This document shows, in pieces, positions 31,083 to 44,600 of a stretch of DNA of 64,000 bases. The notes beneath the pieces are model-generated. The model saw only the letters and a program-made list of their open reading frames with translations, had not been told where the DNA came from and ran no database searches. Each line of letters opens with the position of its first letter. Position 1 is the first letter of the stretch. The DNA comes from Aspidiotus rigidus (Eukaryota > Arthropoda > Insecta > Hemiptera > Diaspididae): contig JAVHKY010000011.1 of assembly GCA_035079385.1 (NCBI GenBank), forward strand, positions 12,232,001 to 12,296,000. The letters run 5' to 3'. The translations under genes and the position numbers were made by a program.

Positions 31083-33239
31083 GATGGGAAGTGGTACGCA
31101 TACCGGCCACATAATCAGGGGACGCAATCCGGTGTTTGTGTTTTCAAAACCGGGAAAACCGGGACGCAAACTGATTTCACTGAACTTTTAAAGACTTCCA
31201 AAAATTTCAATCACATAGAAAGAGAATGATTGAATAACAGTAATTCATGACAAATTATTGAAAACGCAACGGAGATTTTCAGTTTCCGTGCATTGCAGTG
31301 GGTGCATTGTCTGCTAATTTTTGTATAAGGGGAGAGTGTTGGAAAATATTTCATTAATCATGATAAATTGTGATCAAGTCTTGTTGATTTTGTAAATTTC
31401 ATCTCGAGCTTCCCTTCTCACATGTCACAGATATCTCCTGGATCATTCCATTTCGAAAAAACTTCAAGCGCGTGGGGCGAATTATCGTTTGGTGAGTGAG
31501 GGGCTTTTCACAATTTGGTAAGGAAGTGCATCTGTCCGCAAGACACATACCGTATTACAGGTAAACAAAAACCACCATTATACACGTCCACATACCGTAC
31601 TTCATCGCGGGTTTCGCATTTCCTCATATTCTATTTTCATATTATTATCATTCCATCAATCGTTCGTTGTGCGGTGTTCATATTTCAAAACTCCCAATGA
31701 GCGCACACACCATATCAAAAGGAAATCTAATACAGAAAACGAGCCACTACCTGCGTCGACGTTAGTACCCCTTACGAATGAGCCAGAGTCACCGGGCGAT
31801 GTACGACAGATAATGAGAATAAAATACTTGCGCGTATAATGAAAAGTACAAAACACTCGCATTACATCGGAAGATGTACGATCGTTTCCATCGTGTGCAT
31901 AATGCAGTTACCTACTACAGCATGTACCTACGTACTTATATTACTAGAATTTGATTCGGAAAAAACGGCGCTTTTTATTTCAACTAATTTCCATAAAAGA
32001 ACTATTTATACCCGAAGAGATACATCCTGGTATCCGCGTGTAATCACGACGCGTATCGAGGATGTCTTCTCTACACGTTTTCTCGATAAGTGTAAACATA
32101 CTAACGCATCTGTTATAGAATTAGCGAGTCTATATGTCTGTAAAATGAAGTGTCGTTCTGTGTACCACGGTTGTGGTAATGGGGCACGTTCTTCTATAGG
32201 TGGAAAGGTAATAACTGCAGCGCGAAACTAAGTATGTGCCCGGTTGACACAGCGCCGGGCGTATACGACTGTTTGCGGCTGTACCAACGACAACTATAGA
32301 TCAGCGGTCGTTCTAGAAAGAATATATACTCGTACATTACTACTGTTTAAGATTACACGCTGTGTAATAATTTAACACGGCGCAGCGACTACTTTACGCT
32401 TCCGTAGGTATAAAGTATGTTGGCGTTTAATGCGTATTTACACAAGCCGCTGATATATGAAAGTTGAAGACGTAAGGCAGACGTTTTTACTGATACCCTC
32501 GTATACCAGACTATTAAAATGCACTATTTTCCACCTACAGCAATACGCGTTGCAGAAGAAAGACGGCCCAGCTTGAAAAGTAATAATTCCGTTTAACGTC
32601 TAGTTACTTCTATCTTCTTTAATAGAGGAAGTTGGAGAACGATAGATGTTCGAAAGAAGTAAAAACTGGCAAGGATAGAGGTCCCAAATGGCGTAGGTAT
32701 TAAAAGATCCTTCCTCTACGGACTTTTATGTAGGTAGCAGTTAGTCATTGCTAATCAACTTTGCGAGTTTATGTTGGTAGGAACATCATATATACAGACG
32801 CTATTATTATTTAGTACGGGAGTTCCCTTAGTAGGGGCTGGTCTCTTGACTTAATTATGTGACCAGGCTGAGACCAGTGTGCACTTAAAAACGTCATAGC
32901 ATCTAAAAGACAAGTAATAGCATGGTACTCAATGTCGGCAGGCTTAAGAAAAAGGGTGGTAGCTCGAAAAAAGAGATAAAAAAATGCAAATTGCAATGGT
33001 ATACTACTTAAGAAGGTTTGTAAGTGAGTGTTTGCAGTTGAAGGTAAATGTGAAACGAGGTATAGCCGAAAAAGGCTGTCGTCAGGGCTTCTCCTGAGTT
33101 TCATATTGCATACCGGGAAAGAGTAATGAAATACAATTACAAAAGCCGTTACTCTTCCGAGTATTTTCCAGTGTGTGGAGGTCGTAACTTCAAGAATTGC
33201 ATCCACTCGACTGTATTGCATACTTATTCTCCTTTGCAG
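31083..33239. other. No gene seen
   Basis: Includes a 130-codon plus frame (31839-32231) and a 136-codon minus frame (32811-33221) with no motif I recognise and no homologous context. I do not call them. Confidence 0.4.
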
Positions 33240-33830
33240 AGTATAGCGCCTAGCTGAAAGCCAAAAGCCAGAAGTCGAATTCAGCTGACCTTTTACTGAT
33301 AAGAGAGAAGCTGGAAGCCAACATTATTTAAGCCTTTGAAAGCCAGAAGCCAAAATGAACCAAATTTTTTCAGTTTTTTTTTCAACTTTCCTCCAAAATA
33401 GGAAAATGCACTACTTGAGTGTTCAAATTCCAAGTTCTACCCCCCCCCCCACACTCTCTAGGGCAGACTGGATTTGCCAACGAATTGATAGAAATAAGAA
33501 AGATTGGTTCCGGTTCAGTTCAGCTGTTCATCTGTTCAGCATAGAAATCACCAATCCATTGGAGATAAACATAAACTGGAGAATAGGTTTCTTCCACAGG
33601 TACGACAAAGCCTCAATTCTCGTGATCGCTTATTTCTTTCTAACATTGGTCAGCAGAAAAATAGCTGAATTAAATTCAGCAGGGTTGCGACTTTTTAAAC
33701 CAAGGACGTTTAAAATGTGTTTAAAACATACAAAAAGGTCAAGATTGTGTTTTTCCGGACCCCCCTCCGATAAAACAGGTTACCTGGTCGAACGTGTTTT
33801 TTTTTTTATTTTTATTTTTATTTATTGAGC
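33240..33830. repeat. Unclassified dispersed repeat, copy B (uninterrupted)
   Basis: Paralogue of 13-14.8 and 15.6-16.4 kb without the 290-bp and 650-bp insertions found there, so it acts as the empty-site reference. It ends with the right-end motif GATAAAACAGGTTACCTGG at about 33770. Confidence 0.7.
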
Positions 33831-35480
33831 CACCCGAATTTTTTCGAAAGTCAAATTTTTTAAAGTGCCAAGTTTCAGCCGAAGGCCAAAGCTGAAATTG
33901 TTGGCTACAATACTCTGCTCCTAGCTGTTATCAATATGGTTAGATGCTCATTTTCATTTCAGGGACTTCGCCATAAGACGCATCACGTCGCTGTAATGAC
34001 GTCACATTTCGCGTTCAAGGTCAAATTTGAGTTACAGTTCGCAAAATGGGTACGTTGACGTCGTTTTTTGAACATTTAAAATTGATTTCGTTTGATGCAT
34101 TGCACAACTCTATTTGCCAATTAGGAGAAATTATGTGCCGCTTTATGGAGTTAGCCATGTAATTTTGACCCTCAAGTTATGTATACATATAAAAGGGAAA
34201 GGGAACTTGGAAAAATTTTGGACATCGAGAGACTTGGAGGAGAGGACTACTCGAGAAAGCGTATGCTATTTGTAACAACAACGCGTATTTGTCAATGACC
34301 AACGTGAACGAAAACACATCGACCACAAACAAAAGGCTTCAACTATCTCAAGCCTGCTAGCATTACTTAGGAGGCGTGTTTTCCAAGAATCTATCTTCAA
34401 AAGAGTTATGTCTTACTTTATACAAGTTCCAGGGATCAGGTAGACGAGATTAGGTTCAGTGCATGCCTTCGCTTCTTCAACCAGCAGTATTGGTCGAGCT
34501 GACTTTGGAGGAGGTGGATAGGAACTCTGCACGTACCCATTTGCATCTATCCAGAAACGTTCATTAGCCTCAATGTGAGCTCCTACGTTATTCTCCTAGT
34601 GGTCCAATGTCTTGTAATATATAGGAAATCTTCAGGAGACGTCACGAAGGTCAAAAGGAATCCCCATTACTCAAAATTAGTCCAAACTTGCGGAGTCTTA
34701 GTCTGCGCCTAGACTCTGTTTGAGACTCAATAGTTGTAGCCAAGCCTACAACATGTTAATAGCTACATTCTCTCCTTCTTTTCTTTTCCCCCTCTTCTTT
34801 TAACAGGGAACCCATTCTACGGGGTTATTTTTAAGAAATTGTCTTGCGCTGTATGATGTCCGGCAAAAACTGACCTACCCAGAATTTTTCGAAGTTCCAG
34901 CTTCGTATGTTTATACATAAATTTCGATGGTCAAAATTTTTGCAAGTGCAACACCCCTATATAGCTTAAAGCTGGACTTGGAAAATTTCAACTCCCTCGA
35001 TATTTCTGAATTCCTCATCTCTTGTATTCTCAAACTTACGGGTTCTTTAACAGAGTTAAAAGACGGGTGGTAAGGATCCTGTTTTATGGGGCACAATGTT
35101 GACCCATCAGATCTATGACGTCATTCAAATTGTGACATTACAGGCCCGGACTTTGGAACTATATATAATAGGAGGGGAACTTGAACAAATTCTGACCTCC
35201 AAGCTATGATTGGAGGGGGACTTAGAATACCTTAGAAGTACGTTCCGAGTCTTCTGGTGTTTGTAGCGTTGTATGTCCGGTTCATTGAAGGGGCTAAGTC
35301 AATTGGTGTGCGAAGCATTGCATATCTGGTTACTCGAAGGGCTTATCTTTCAGGCTATTATCATTGATCACCGAGCTATATATGACAGCAGTGGGACTTG
35401 GAAAATTTTCGAGCTCCCGGAAAACCCTTCGATAAAACAAGTTCTTTGTTAAAATTCAGACTTTTGAGCTAGTATATATG
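33831..35480. repeat. Mixed fragments of the palindrome-ended family
   Basis: Palindromic end motifs occur at 34803 (TTTTAACAGGGAACCCATT) and at 35034-35095 (a ttctttaacagagttaaa left end, then GGATCCTGTTTTATGGGGCA). Right-end GATAAAACAAGTTCTTTGTT is at 35430. Array-like words ('atataataggaggggaactt') lie between them. No gene is seen. Confidence 0.5.
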
Positions 35481-36030
35481 ATAGGGGGGAACACGTAAAA
35501 CAGGTAGCCTCCTGGTGACTTCAATTTTGAATCCAATTCTCAATCGTTCGAACTTCCCTACGTTCCTCCCTTAACCTTGTCGAGGAAGTCCTCGTTTGTT
35601 GTGACGTCAGAGATCCGTGACGGCTTCAACTCCACCCTTGATGACGTCACCAATCCGGTACATCATTCTCCCTAACCTTATTGAAGTCGTCATCTCTAAC
35701 CCTAAGATTATATACTTTTTGGTGACGTCTTCAATAACAATTTTTATGACGTCATTAACCCGTGAAATCGTCCTCCAATCGTCGTCATCCCTCAGGTCCT
35801 ACTGAGACAAGAGGAATTAGCCGATATTGTCCTTGCTGGTCCAGTATATTTCTTACGAATGAAAGGGGCTTGGAGAAAATGGGAGCTGTGAGCTTCATAA
35901 ACAAGAAGTTGAAATCCCGCTTTGTTGGTTTTGGAAGTGGGATATCCTGCGATGTTTTTCCATAAGAACAGGGAATTTTCATTGACAGAGAGCCCAAAAA
36001 TGCTTGGGCTGATTAAAATCTGGAAAATTT
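35481..36030. other. TGACGTCA-containing stretch
   Basis: TGACGTCA palindromes or close variants appear at about 35600, 35641 and 35747, and gtgacgtc at 35721. These are CRE/ATF-type octamers, here probably part of the dispersed repeat rather than a promoter. Opposed short frames at 35762-36034 have no motif. Confidence 0.4.
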
Positions 36031-39000
36031 TCACCTATTTTTTCATTCTGCTTCAGTTTACTTAGGCAGATTACAAACGGCGAAATTTACAAATCGCCTA
36101 TGACATACTTATACAATATGCCATTTACGATTTGATTGTACGCATACAGAAAGCTTACAACAGAAGCAGACTACATATTATGCGGAGAAATTATTGTAAC
36201 ATCTAGGCGGATGATTTAGAAACGAAATTCATCACTATGGAAGACTGTCGAGGAAAAGGAATATTGACACCACGCAAACCCATTGAAGATGCGCGCATAA
36301 AGCAAATAAAGTTGTCTGTGTCAATATCCACGACTTCGTCGACTCGAAACTCTTTCAAAAAAATAATGTATTCAGCTACCTACTTCTTACTCTGAATTAA
36401 TCTATTCGCCTCTCATTTTGAAATTGTTCTTCAAAGTATTATTTAACGACGATCTCGTTACCACGTTATATTAAATCATCGTCAATATTCCTTTCACAAA
36501 AGAAGTCCCCAGCCCCTCGTCTGCATGGTAATTAATCAACCCTGCTTGTATAGATTGCGGTTTGCCTTCTTCGCTCGCGACGAACAGCATCTACGATGAA
36601 ATAAACATTTTCATCATTCGAGAGCGGACAAGAAAATTTGCATACCATGGAAGTAGTAGGCAGTATAGGCAACCTTCTCGCCGCTGTGGAGTGTGAAGTC
36701 GTGACAATAAGTGTCGGTCTGTTCAAGTCGCCAGTAGCGACTGATATAAATATATCGTTTATGGTCGGCTCGCGTAACAATGCAGCCGTGGAGAAATGAG
36801 CTAGCACATTGTATGAAATATACGAACAAGCTACGAAGCCGGACTAGACCGGTAACATTGTTTCTAAGAATCGGCGGTAATAATGAAGCTCACGTTGCAG
36901 TCGTACACACAAGAGTGCACATATCGCAGGTATTATTCGCTACTGTTCAAGCGGAATGGTAGGAGAATGAACCAGTAAATCCAGGTATAGAAATGTTTAT
37001 ACTAGTAGCTCGTTTCATCTGTCAGTTGGTATGAAAAGAAGGCGGCCGGCCTTCTCGGCCACAGGTTTGAAACGTATTAACATTATATGCATTTGAGAAA
37101 GGTGAAACGTGCCGAAAGTTTTATTAAATACACTATATTTCGGACCACCCGCATTTCGCGCCGCCGAGTCGTTTTTCTTGTTCGATTTGAAAGGTACATC
37201 ACGCTCGTATGCGCACTCAATTCTAGCTGAACGCTCATCCAGATTGACAGGTTTGAATCTCCTCAGCTCTCTAAATAGCGTGTATTCTCTCTAAGGGAGC
37301 CACTTGTAAAGGTGCGGTATAACGGCATACAAGAACCCGAGCGCACTCTTGAAAAGTAGTCAATGTTTCTATAATATATTTCGACAACCTTCCATCAACC
37401 TCTTGATTGGAACCTGAAAGCGCATCTTATTTCAAATTGAAGCGTGATATGAGATGAGAAAATGCGTTTCATGTTCTGGCGACAGAATCGTTTAAAGGGC
37501 TTTGCCAAAACGACCACCGCAATGGAATACTCCAAATAAGGATTCTATGTGACACACCGAAAATGTCACCTCATCAGACGAGAGAACGAACTGAAGTTAT
37601 TAGTGCTCTATGTCCGAACAACTGACAGTTTAATTCTTTAATAAAATTCTCCCCTAAAGTTGAAGAAGGCAATTTCATCACGGGGAAGGACGTACGATAA
37701 ACATCGTCATAAATCGTCTGACCAAACCCACAAAAGTTATATAAAAAGAGGAACGTCGACGGATATTCTTGAAAGACAAGGCGAGAAACGTCGATGTACC
37801 AAAAGAGGAGGGTATCTATCTTCGTTCGTTCGTCCCCGTTACGTCAGGACGCAACGCGGCCAGATCGCGCTCGTATTTTCCTCCATCGAGAGAGTCCGGC
37901 GACGTAACACGATTGTTAATGTCTGCCTCGACGATAAAGCTGCCTCGTAAATTACTAAATTCGTTATTACTGACGCGGATCTGCTATCTTTTAACCAACT
38001 GTATCTTTCTTCCCCAAAATCTAATACTCGAACATTATATTAACATTCCGTTAACAACCTCCTGTGTATTAAGAGATATATAGAAAAGTCTCGACGTTTA
38101 ATGCGAAACCATATTTTATTGTTCGAGGTGACGACGAAGCGCAAGAGAGGCGGAAAACGAGCGCCGTCGGTGTTTTACCAACAACATATCGCGTGAGTAA
38201 TACGCCCGAAGCGTGTGAACTCGCGAATTACACCGCGCGGGATTTGAGAGTGCTCGTATGCGGCGAAGGCAAATTGTATTTCTGTGTTCGAGTTATCATT
38301 ATTGCATTCGAGGGAGTCCCTACTCAGGAAGTCAATAAATTAGTAGACGTAGTAGCTGTAATAGCTGGAGACTGTCCCATCCGAAGCGAGATGAATGTCC
38401 TGATCATTATACCTGCATCGAAAGTCTCCAGATCACAATTCTAAAAATTCAATAAGCTTCAGCATCGTTCTCAATTAACCCTCCTGTCTCGTAAGTAAGA
38501 GGTTGTGGCGTTTTGAGTAAGTGCTAAACGACGATGAGGTAACACTGCAACCGGAGAAGGAACCCTAGGGAATTTTTGTAAGTTATTCTAAAAAAAAAGT
38601 GGATACGTGAAAGAATTTATAGAAATTTTGCGTTAGTATTCTTATGGGTGAAAGAATATGCACAGGATAGATACTTGGGGATTCATATGTCATTATTTTG
38701 AGGTAATAGATCATAGAAGAAAACCATAGAAGTATTTTCATACAGTCACTTCTAGGGCATACGGTGAAGCATGAACATTTGACAAATTTTTCCAACAGAG
38801 TGACAGATGAAAACCGGAAATTTTCTCGGGTTCAGATTGAGGCAACAGAGTGGAAAAGATACAAATGAAAATTCGCTGCGTTTTCTACGAGTCATCACGA
38901 AAGAGGAAAATGCGTATATTAGAAAATTCCGGGTTCAGACTTTCAAACATTTACAGCGTTAGGAAAATTTATTTTTGGTTCCTATTTCGTCATAGTACCA

Positions 39001-39590
39001 CATGAAGCTCTTTTATTTTTTTTTCATTATTGTTCAGCTGAAATAATGATGGCGTAGTATACGCAACTAGAAAGATCAAAATTTTCCATGTCTCTTAAAT
39101 AGGTCGAAGTTATTGATGACGTCATCAAGCGTGACAAAAAATCGTGACAATATTTCAAGACATTTTTTGCATGAGTAGACCCAGTCAAAAAAGTATGGAA
39201 ACCCGTCACCAAACCGTTAGAGCTTTTGTGATGGTTTTTCCTGGAGTAGTCCCAATCTTAGAAGCATATAAAATGCTAAAAAAGATTTTGGTACGGTTTG
39301 GTGACAATTTTTTGTGTTAAGTTTTCCGAAGTGGTTTTTTTAAAAGTGTTCCCTATCTCAGAAGGACAAAGATTTTCATATGAATACTCTTATGGCTGAA
39401 GTTCGTCTTGAAATCCGCGTGACGAAATCGCGTCACAGAGAAGCGTCTTGAAAATGACATCTGGTGACCTTGACCTACTTTAAGGACTTGAAAAAATTTC
39501 GACCTTCGCTATTATACTAGGCTATGCTAGGCCTACACTGGCCTTCATTATACTAGCCTTAGACTGTGTCCCATGACCTTGACGTACCTT
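36031..39590. other. No gene seen
   Basis: Low-copy looking DNA with frames under 105 codons and no recognisable domain. TATACTAGGC-type words appear towards 39520-39560. Confidence 0.45.
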
Positions 39591-39599
39591 AGAGACTTG

Positions 39600-40060
39600 A
39601 GAGAACGACGGCTTCCTTAACGAAGTTGAATGAGGACCGCGATGAACCTGTTCTCTGGGTCGAATAGGTTTTATTTGTGGTATTGAGAATCGAAATTAAG
39701 ATCTTAAAGAATCTGAAATTTTTCAGAGTCTGTTTCACGGTCTATAAGAATTTATCTGACTCATTTCCCTATCATATTTTTAGGGATATATGTGTACCCC
39801 TATCATATATTATAACAAGGGATTTGGAAAAATTTCGTTCGTGACGTCTAAGGGTCAAGAGTCAATATTTTTTCGAGTCCCACCTCCGAACTACATGATC
39901 GAAACGGAACTTCGACCATTTTCGCCAAGGGTTGACGTCATCAGATTGTGACGTCACAGGGTCTAAAGTTGAAATTTTTTCAAGTCCCTTTCCTATCATA
40001 TAATGTCGCTTGAAAGGCAGAATTTTTCTCAAGTACCTTGCCATAAATCAATTTTTGATT
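39600..40060. mobile_element. Palindrome-ended element, left part
   Basis: Left end acgacggcttccttaacgaa, continuing gttgaatgaggaccgcgatg and AACCTGTTCT, close to that at 14757. Array words ('aatttttcaagtccc', 'cctatcatataatgtcg') follow. Its right side is broken by the AT-rich block that starts at about 40060. The array words resume at 41455 and a right end is found at 41596. Confidence 0.55.
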
Positions 40061-41138
40061 TAATGGAATCCTCATTGTTAACATTCTTATTGTATGAAAT
40101 TATAATTCAAATATTTTTTTGAATACAAAAATATCAATTATTTTATATTTAATTATTGATGATTAAAAGTTCATTGTGAAGTTTCAATAAAACATTCAAT
40201 TGTCTTAAATTATTCAAAAATTAAGTAGATTTGGTACTATCAGTATTCTAATATTTATAAATTTATTTACAAAAAAATTAGGTAATCGTTTTTTAAATTT
40301 TAAATTTGATTTATTTTTCAAATTATAAGTCCAATAGCTTTTGGCTTTATTTTTATTTCTACATTCATTTCGAATATTAATCTTATTAGAAAATATCAAT
40401 TTAATGTTTTATTATCAAAATTATTGAATGAGAGGAAAATAGTTATTGAATTGGTAAATTTATTGTTACTATAGTGTAAATTTATAATTTAAAATGAATA
40501 ATGATAAATTGAATTATTGATTTTAGTTTTATTAATAATAATTGAAATGAGTTTTTTTCCTTATAAACTGAACAAAAAATGATGATAATTCAATTTTGTT
40601 ATGGTCCTATTAATTTTCTGTTCAAGTATAATTGGTGTAATATATTATTTAATATCAGTTTTTTTTTAGTATTAGATTTAAAATTAAAAATTGCTATATC
40701 TTCAGTGATCTACATAAATTTTTCTTTAATAATATTATAATGAACAAAATTTTGAGGATATATTTATAGTTATATTTACTTTTATGAATTCTTTTCATAG
40801 ATTTAGATCTTTGAAATTTATGAAAAAATGAAAATAAAACTAAAAGTTATTAAGCTAGTGATTTAAAAAATGTACTTTTCCCAATAAAAAATTTTAAATT
40901 AAATTCAAATCAATATTATTTGGTATTAGGCCTATTTCAATTATAAATTAAATTCATCTTAAAAAGTTTTTTAAATCAATTGATTCAATTTTAATTGATA
41001 TAAATTAATGATAAATTCCACAAACAACATATTTTAATATTCTTATAAATTCATTAATTCAATCAATACATAGCACTAAAATTTTTTCAATAATCCATTA
41101 AATGAACTAAAATAATATCATGTAGAAAATTTTTTAAT
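40061..41138. other. AT-rich block inserted in a repeat, with ND4-like stretch
   Basis: About 1.1 kb of very AT-rich DNA lying between two halves of a palindrome-ended element. In the insect mitochondrial code, 40600-40800 reads, across frameshifts, FVMVLLIFCSSIIGVIYYL, then DLKLKIAISSVIYINFSLII and TKFWGYIYSYIY. This weakly follows the ND4 region S-x-x-GGV..DLKSLIAYSSVxHM..WG..GSY. If real, it is an old nuclear mitochondrial insert. The match is degenerate and was judged by eye only. Confidence 0.35.
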
Positions 41139-41320
41139 AAAAAACTTCATGCCACTTCCGTCAAAACTTTTATTCATTCTGACGTTTCGAAGTAGTTGTA
41201 CTTCTTCTTCGGAGTCTAGATTAAAAGACCCCGAAGAAGAAGTACAACTACTTCGAAACGTCGGTCGCCTTGTAAAGTAATGAATAAAAGTTTTGACGGA
41301 AGTGGCATGAAGTTTTTTTT
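41139..41320. repeat. Inverted repeat of about 80-bp arms
   Basis: The left arm (41139-41217, 'aaaaaacttcatgccacttc' to 'tacttcttcttcggagtc') and right arm (41232-41320) are inverse copies around a 14-bp loop; the right arm has a 14-bp extra piece ('tcgccttgtaaagt'). Each arm contains CCGAAGA, a GAAGTA-CAAC-TACTTC stem and GAAACGTC. Confidence 0.9.
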
Positions 41321-41454
41321 TTTTAATTTTTTTAGATAACCGTCTAGTAGGTTTTAATTTATTTCAAAATTAATTTTTTGCTTACCATGATTAACGAATT
41401 TTAATTTCAGTAATACTTGAATAATAATTAATATCATTACTTCAACATATATAC
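41321..41454. other. AT-rich linker
   Basis: Short AT-rich stretch like 40.06-41.14 kb; nothing else is seen. Confidence 0.4.
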
Positions 41455-41615
41455 CAAGAGGGGGACTTGGAAAAAATCTTTCCCCTATCATATATTTCTT
41501 GTTCAAAAGTCGAAATTTTCAAATCCAGACCATTTATTAGGGTAGGTCAGTTTTTGCTGAACATTGCCCGCACAGCGCACGGAAAATTGCTCAAAAACTC
41601 CCCCAGAGAACAGGT
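41455..41615. mobile_element. Palindrome-ended element, right part
   Basis: Array-type words ('gagggggacttggaaaaa', 'gtcgaaattttcaaatcc') and a GC block (cgcacagcgcacgg) are followed by right end GAGAACAGGTCCCCGTAAAA at about 41596. Probably the other half of the copy beginning at 39600. Confidence 0.5.
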
Positions 41616-44600
41616 CCCCGTAAAAATTTTGACTAGACCTAGCCTACTGTATACTAAACCATACTAGGCTATAAGTTCGACCTTTGCTACTTTCATTTTA
41701 CTAGCACAGTAGGCCTAAAATGAAGTATACTAGGCTTTCTGGCTTTACTGTCCTAGCCTCCGCCATATTAGGCTAAGAAATGCTAGGAAAGCTGGTGCCA
41801 TATCGACAAAATTTAAATAAATACATCGATAAAATTGAGATTGATATATGGATACAGACACATCCGTGATTCAATGTTTTTCTTGAAAGAGAAAATTATC
41901 GAGTATTTTCTTATGACAGATGAAAAAATGTCACAATTACTATGTATGTATTTCATTCTTAATTTCTATAAATAGTGTCAAACTATGAATTTCTGGAGAG
42001 AGGACTGTTGTACGGACTGGAAGCTCTCCACCAATATTATATGCAATCTAGGTCAGTGAAAGCGTGTTCTACCTCGGAAGAGGAGGAGAGAAATTGTGAG
42101 CCTGTTAATGTAACCCAGAAGACACCATAAGACGGTTGGCTCACACATCTCTGAGAAAAGTAATTCGTGAAAGTGCCTCGTCAAAAATTTTAGCCCCAAA
42201 TATCGTCAAATGAGAAGCCATCATGTAGATGTAGTTCTGATGTCTCAGAAGTGGTACAAAAGAGTCTAGTTCGTCCTTCCTTCGCGTCCGTAAGCGATTG
42301 AAGCAAGTGTAGGAGGACTCCTCTTTTCTCCTACAAGATAGACTTGAGCGTTTGATGTCTTGAGTATAGATACTAGTGTTAGGATCCACATATTTCTCAC
42401 GACGATTGATCTTTTGATGTCAGAGAGCGATGCACCATCCAATCATTGGAATGACTGCTGAATGACCGGTATTTGGGTATTCTTATTGCGTTTCTGCAAA
42501 CAATTGCGTCCCTTGCGAAGTCTCCTAGCTAACTTAATATAGCATACATCCCGGCGCACCTTATACCAAGCAATCACTGCTTGTCTTCTCAGATTTTCCA
42601 GTCAGCTCCATAGTCATTTGAGTTGGCGTATCCATGAGGACTAGTACATGACTCAACGCGGATGGACAGTCTTATATCTTTCTGTCTGGTGATGTATCGT
42701 CAGTATGAGTAAGACTACAACAGTCAACAGCACCCTCTTCTGAAGGCTTTGATTATACTAAAAATCGGAACAAACTTAATACCTTATTTCATTCTCATGA
42801 ATTAAATAGGTATGCTTATCTTTATCTCATCATTTAACATTACTAAATTCTAACCGGTAATTTGTACTTTCTTGAGGCGTGTATGCAGCGTGATGTTCTA
42901 TAAAAATAGCGGATACAATCGTCCGACGCAAAAAAAAATTAAGCCATCTCTGGTCTATGATCGTCTACAAAAGATAGATGGTTTGAGTATGGAGGTACTT
43001 ACCGGTACTCGTGTTCCCGTCATAGTCGTGGCTATTTACTACTTCCTCTCCCATTTAAGCTACATTGGTGGTTTCCGATTATACCAAATATTCTATTCGT
43101 ATTGAAATTCTTATCTCTATTCTCCTGAACTCCGTTTCGTAAGCTCTAGCTAATCGTTCACGTGCGCCGTCAGCTAAAAAACAACGCGAACTATGATAAC
43201 ACTTGAATTACTTAATGACGCTATAATGTACCTAGCGCTGTCTTTATTGTATGTAAAAATACGGCTCGATTACATCTTCGTGTTGCAGTTTTACAATCGT
43301 GATAAAAAGACGGGCGCTGTTCACGCTAGAATAGTCTCCGTGGTGTAAGCTCACTGTTTATGTATTCGTATTCGACTGAAACAGATACCTGCATACATTC
43401 TCCCGATAGTGTGCTAGATGTGTATTGCTATCTAACAATATATATAATCGTGGTTGAAAAAGTTATTCGAATTATTTTCCGATAAGTAAAGTAACATCAG
43501 ATAAACACACCATAGTATGAGAGGAATAGGTCTACGGTTTTGTCTACTCGTATCACATTGTTTACAGCAAAAAGAGCAGCCTATGGTACACGAAGTAGCT
43601 GTAAGCGATCGTACACGTTTTAGATATAATAAAGTACTGCACATCAGATAATCGGATTGACCTGGCGAAGAAAATTATAGTACCTAGTGCCAGCGGTGAT
43701 AATATAGCGACGTCGACACAGATTAGAGAGTAGAAAGTAAACGTAGTGTGAATTTTCCAATAATGGAAAGTGAGAAGTATGGAGTTTGAAATCGTGTTTG
43801 AGGAGTTGCCGAAGTTGCTGAAGTATTTTTACTCTGACTGGTAAGACAACTTGCTTCCAGTCCAGTCTTACAATCAAGCATTCATTTTGAGCCAACAAGG
43901 TTAGTGGTGGTCCCGGAAACTTACAAAACAAAAAAAAAGTATGGGTCTTTGTATGGAGGAGCCTGCAATCTTCCCCGTCTTAGCTATCTATAAGGACATT
44001 TGCTGGAGAACTTGAAGGATTTCTGAGTTTCGAGCTACGCAGATGTGACAGAGAACTTGGGAGAATTTAGTGCTCCGACTCTCTTAGGTCTATTAATGAT
44101 TAAAGAGAAATCGTCTCCTACAATCTGACGGCTATCTTTAAAATTCTGACTCATAAAGTAAATTCTAGGGCAAGACTCGGGGAAACATACTTCTCCAATC
44201 GGTATTTTTCTAGGTAGATGACAAACAAGCTTCTCTGTTCTCGAAAGATTTCCTCTCAACTGCTGAGGTCTTAGGCAGCTGATGATAATTTTTCGTTTTG
44301 TCTAGTACAAGCCGACAAGATCGAAAGCAACTGCGAAGTACGTGAATATCGAGAAGTTTAATGAACGCCCTTCCGTGACTCTCAAGGAGACTCCAAATTT
44401 CACGCCTAAAGTGATAGGAGTTGATCCTCGGCCGTTTTGCGAATCGTCTGCTGAATTCACGCGAGCCAGACCAACGTAATTATTCTCGTGTAGACAATCG
44501 GGCACGTCTGGATTGCAATTACCAAACTAAGTACTCTCGCGCATGACTACGAGTGCGAACCACTCGAGCACTCTACACGCAATACTTGTTCATTGTCTGG

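Noticed and set aside
31839..32231. 130-codon plus frame as a novel gene
   Set aside because: No recognisable domain, no conserved copy, and isolated frames of this size occur by chance in 64 kb.
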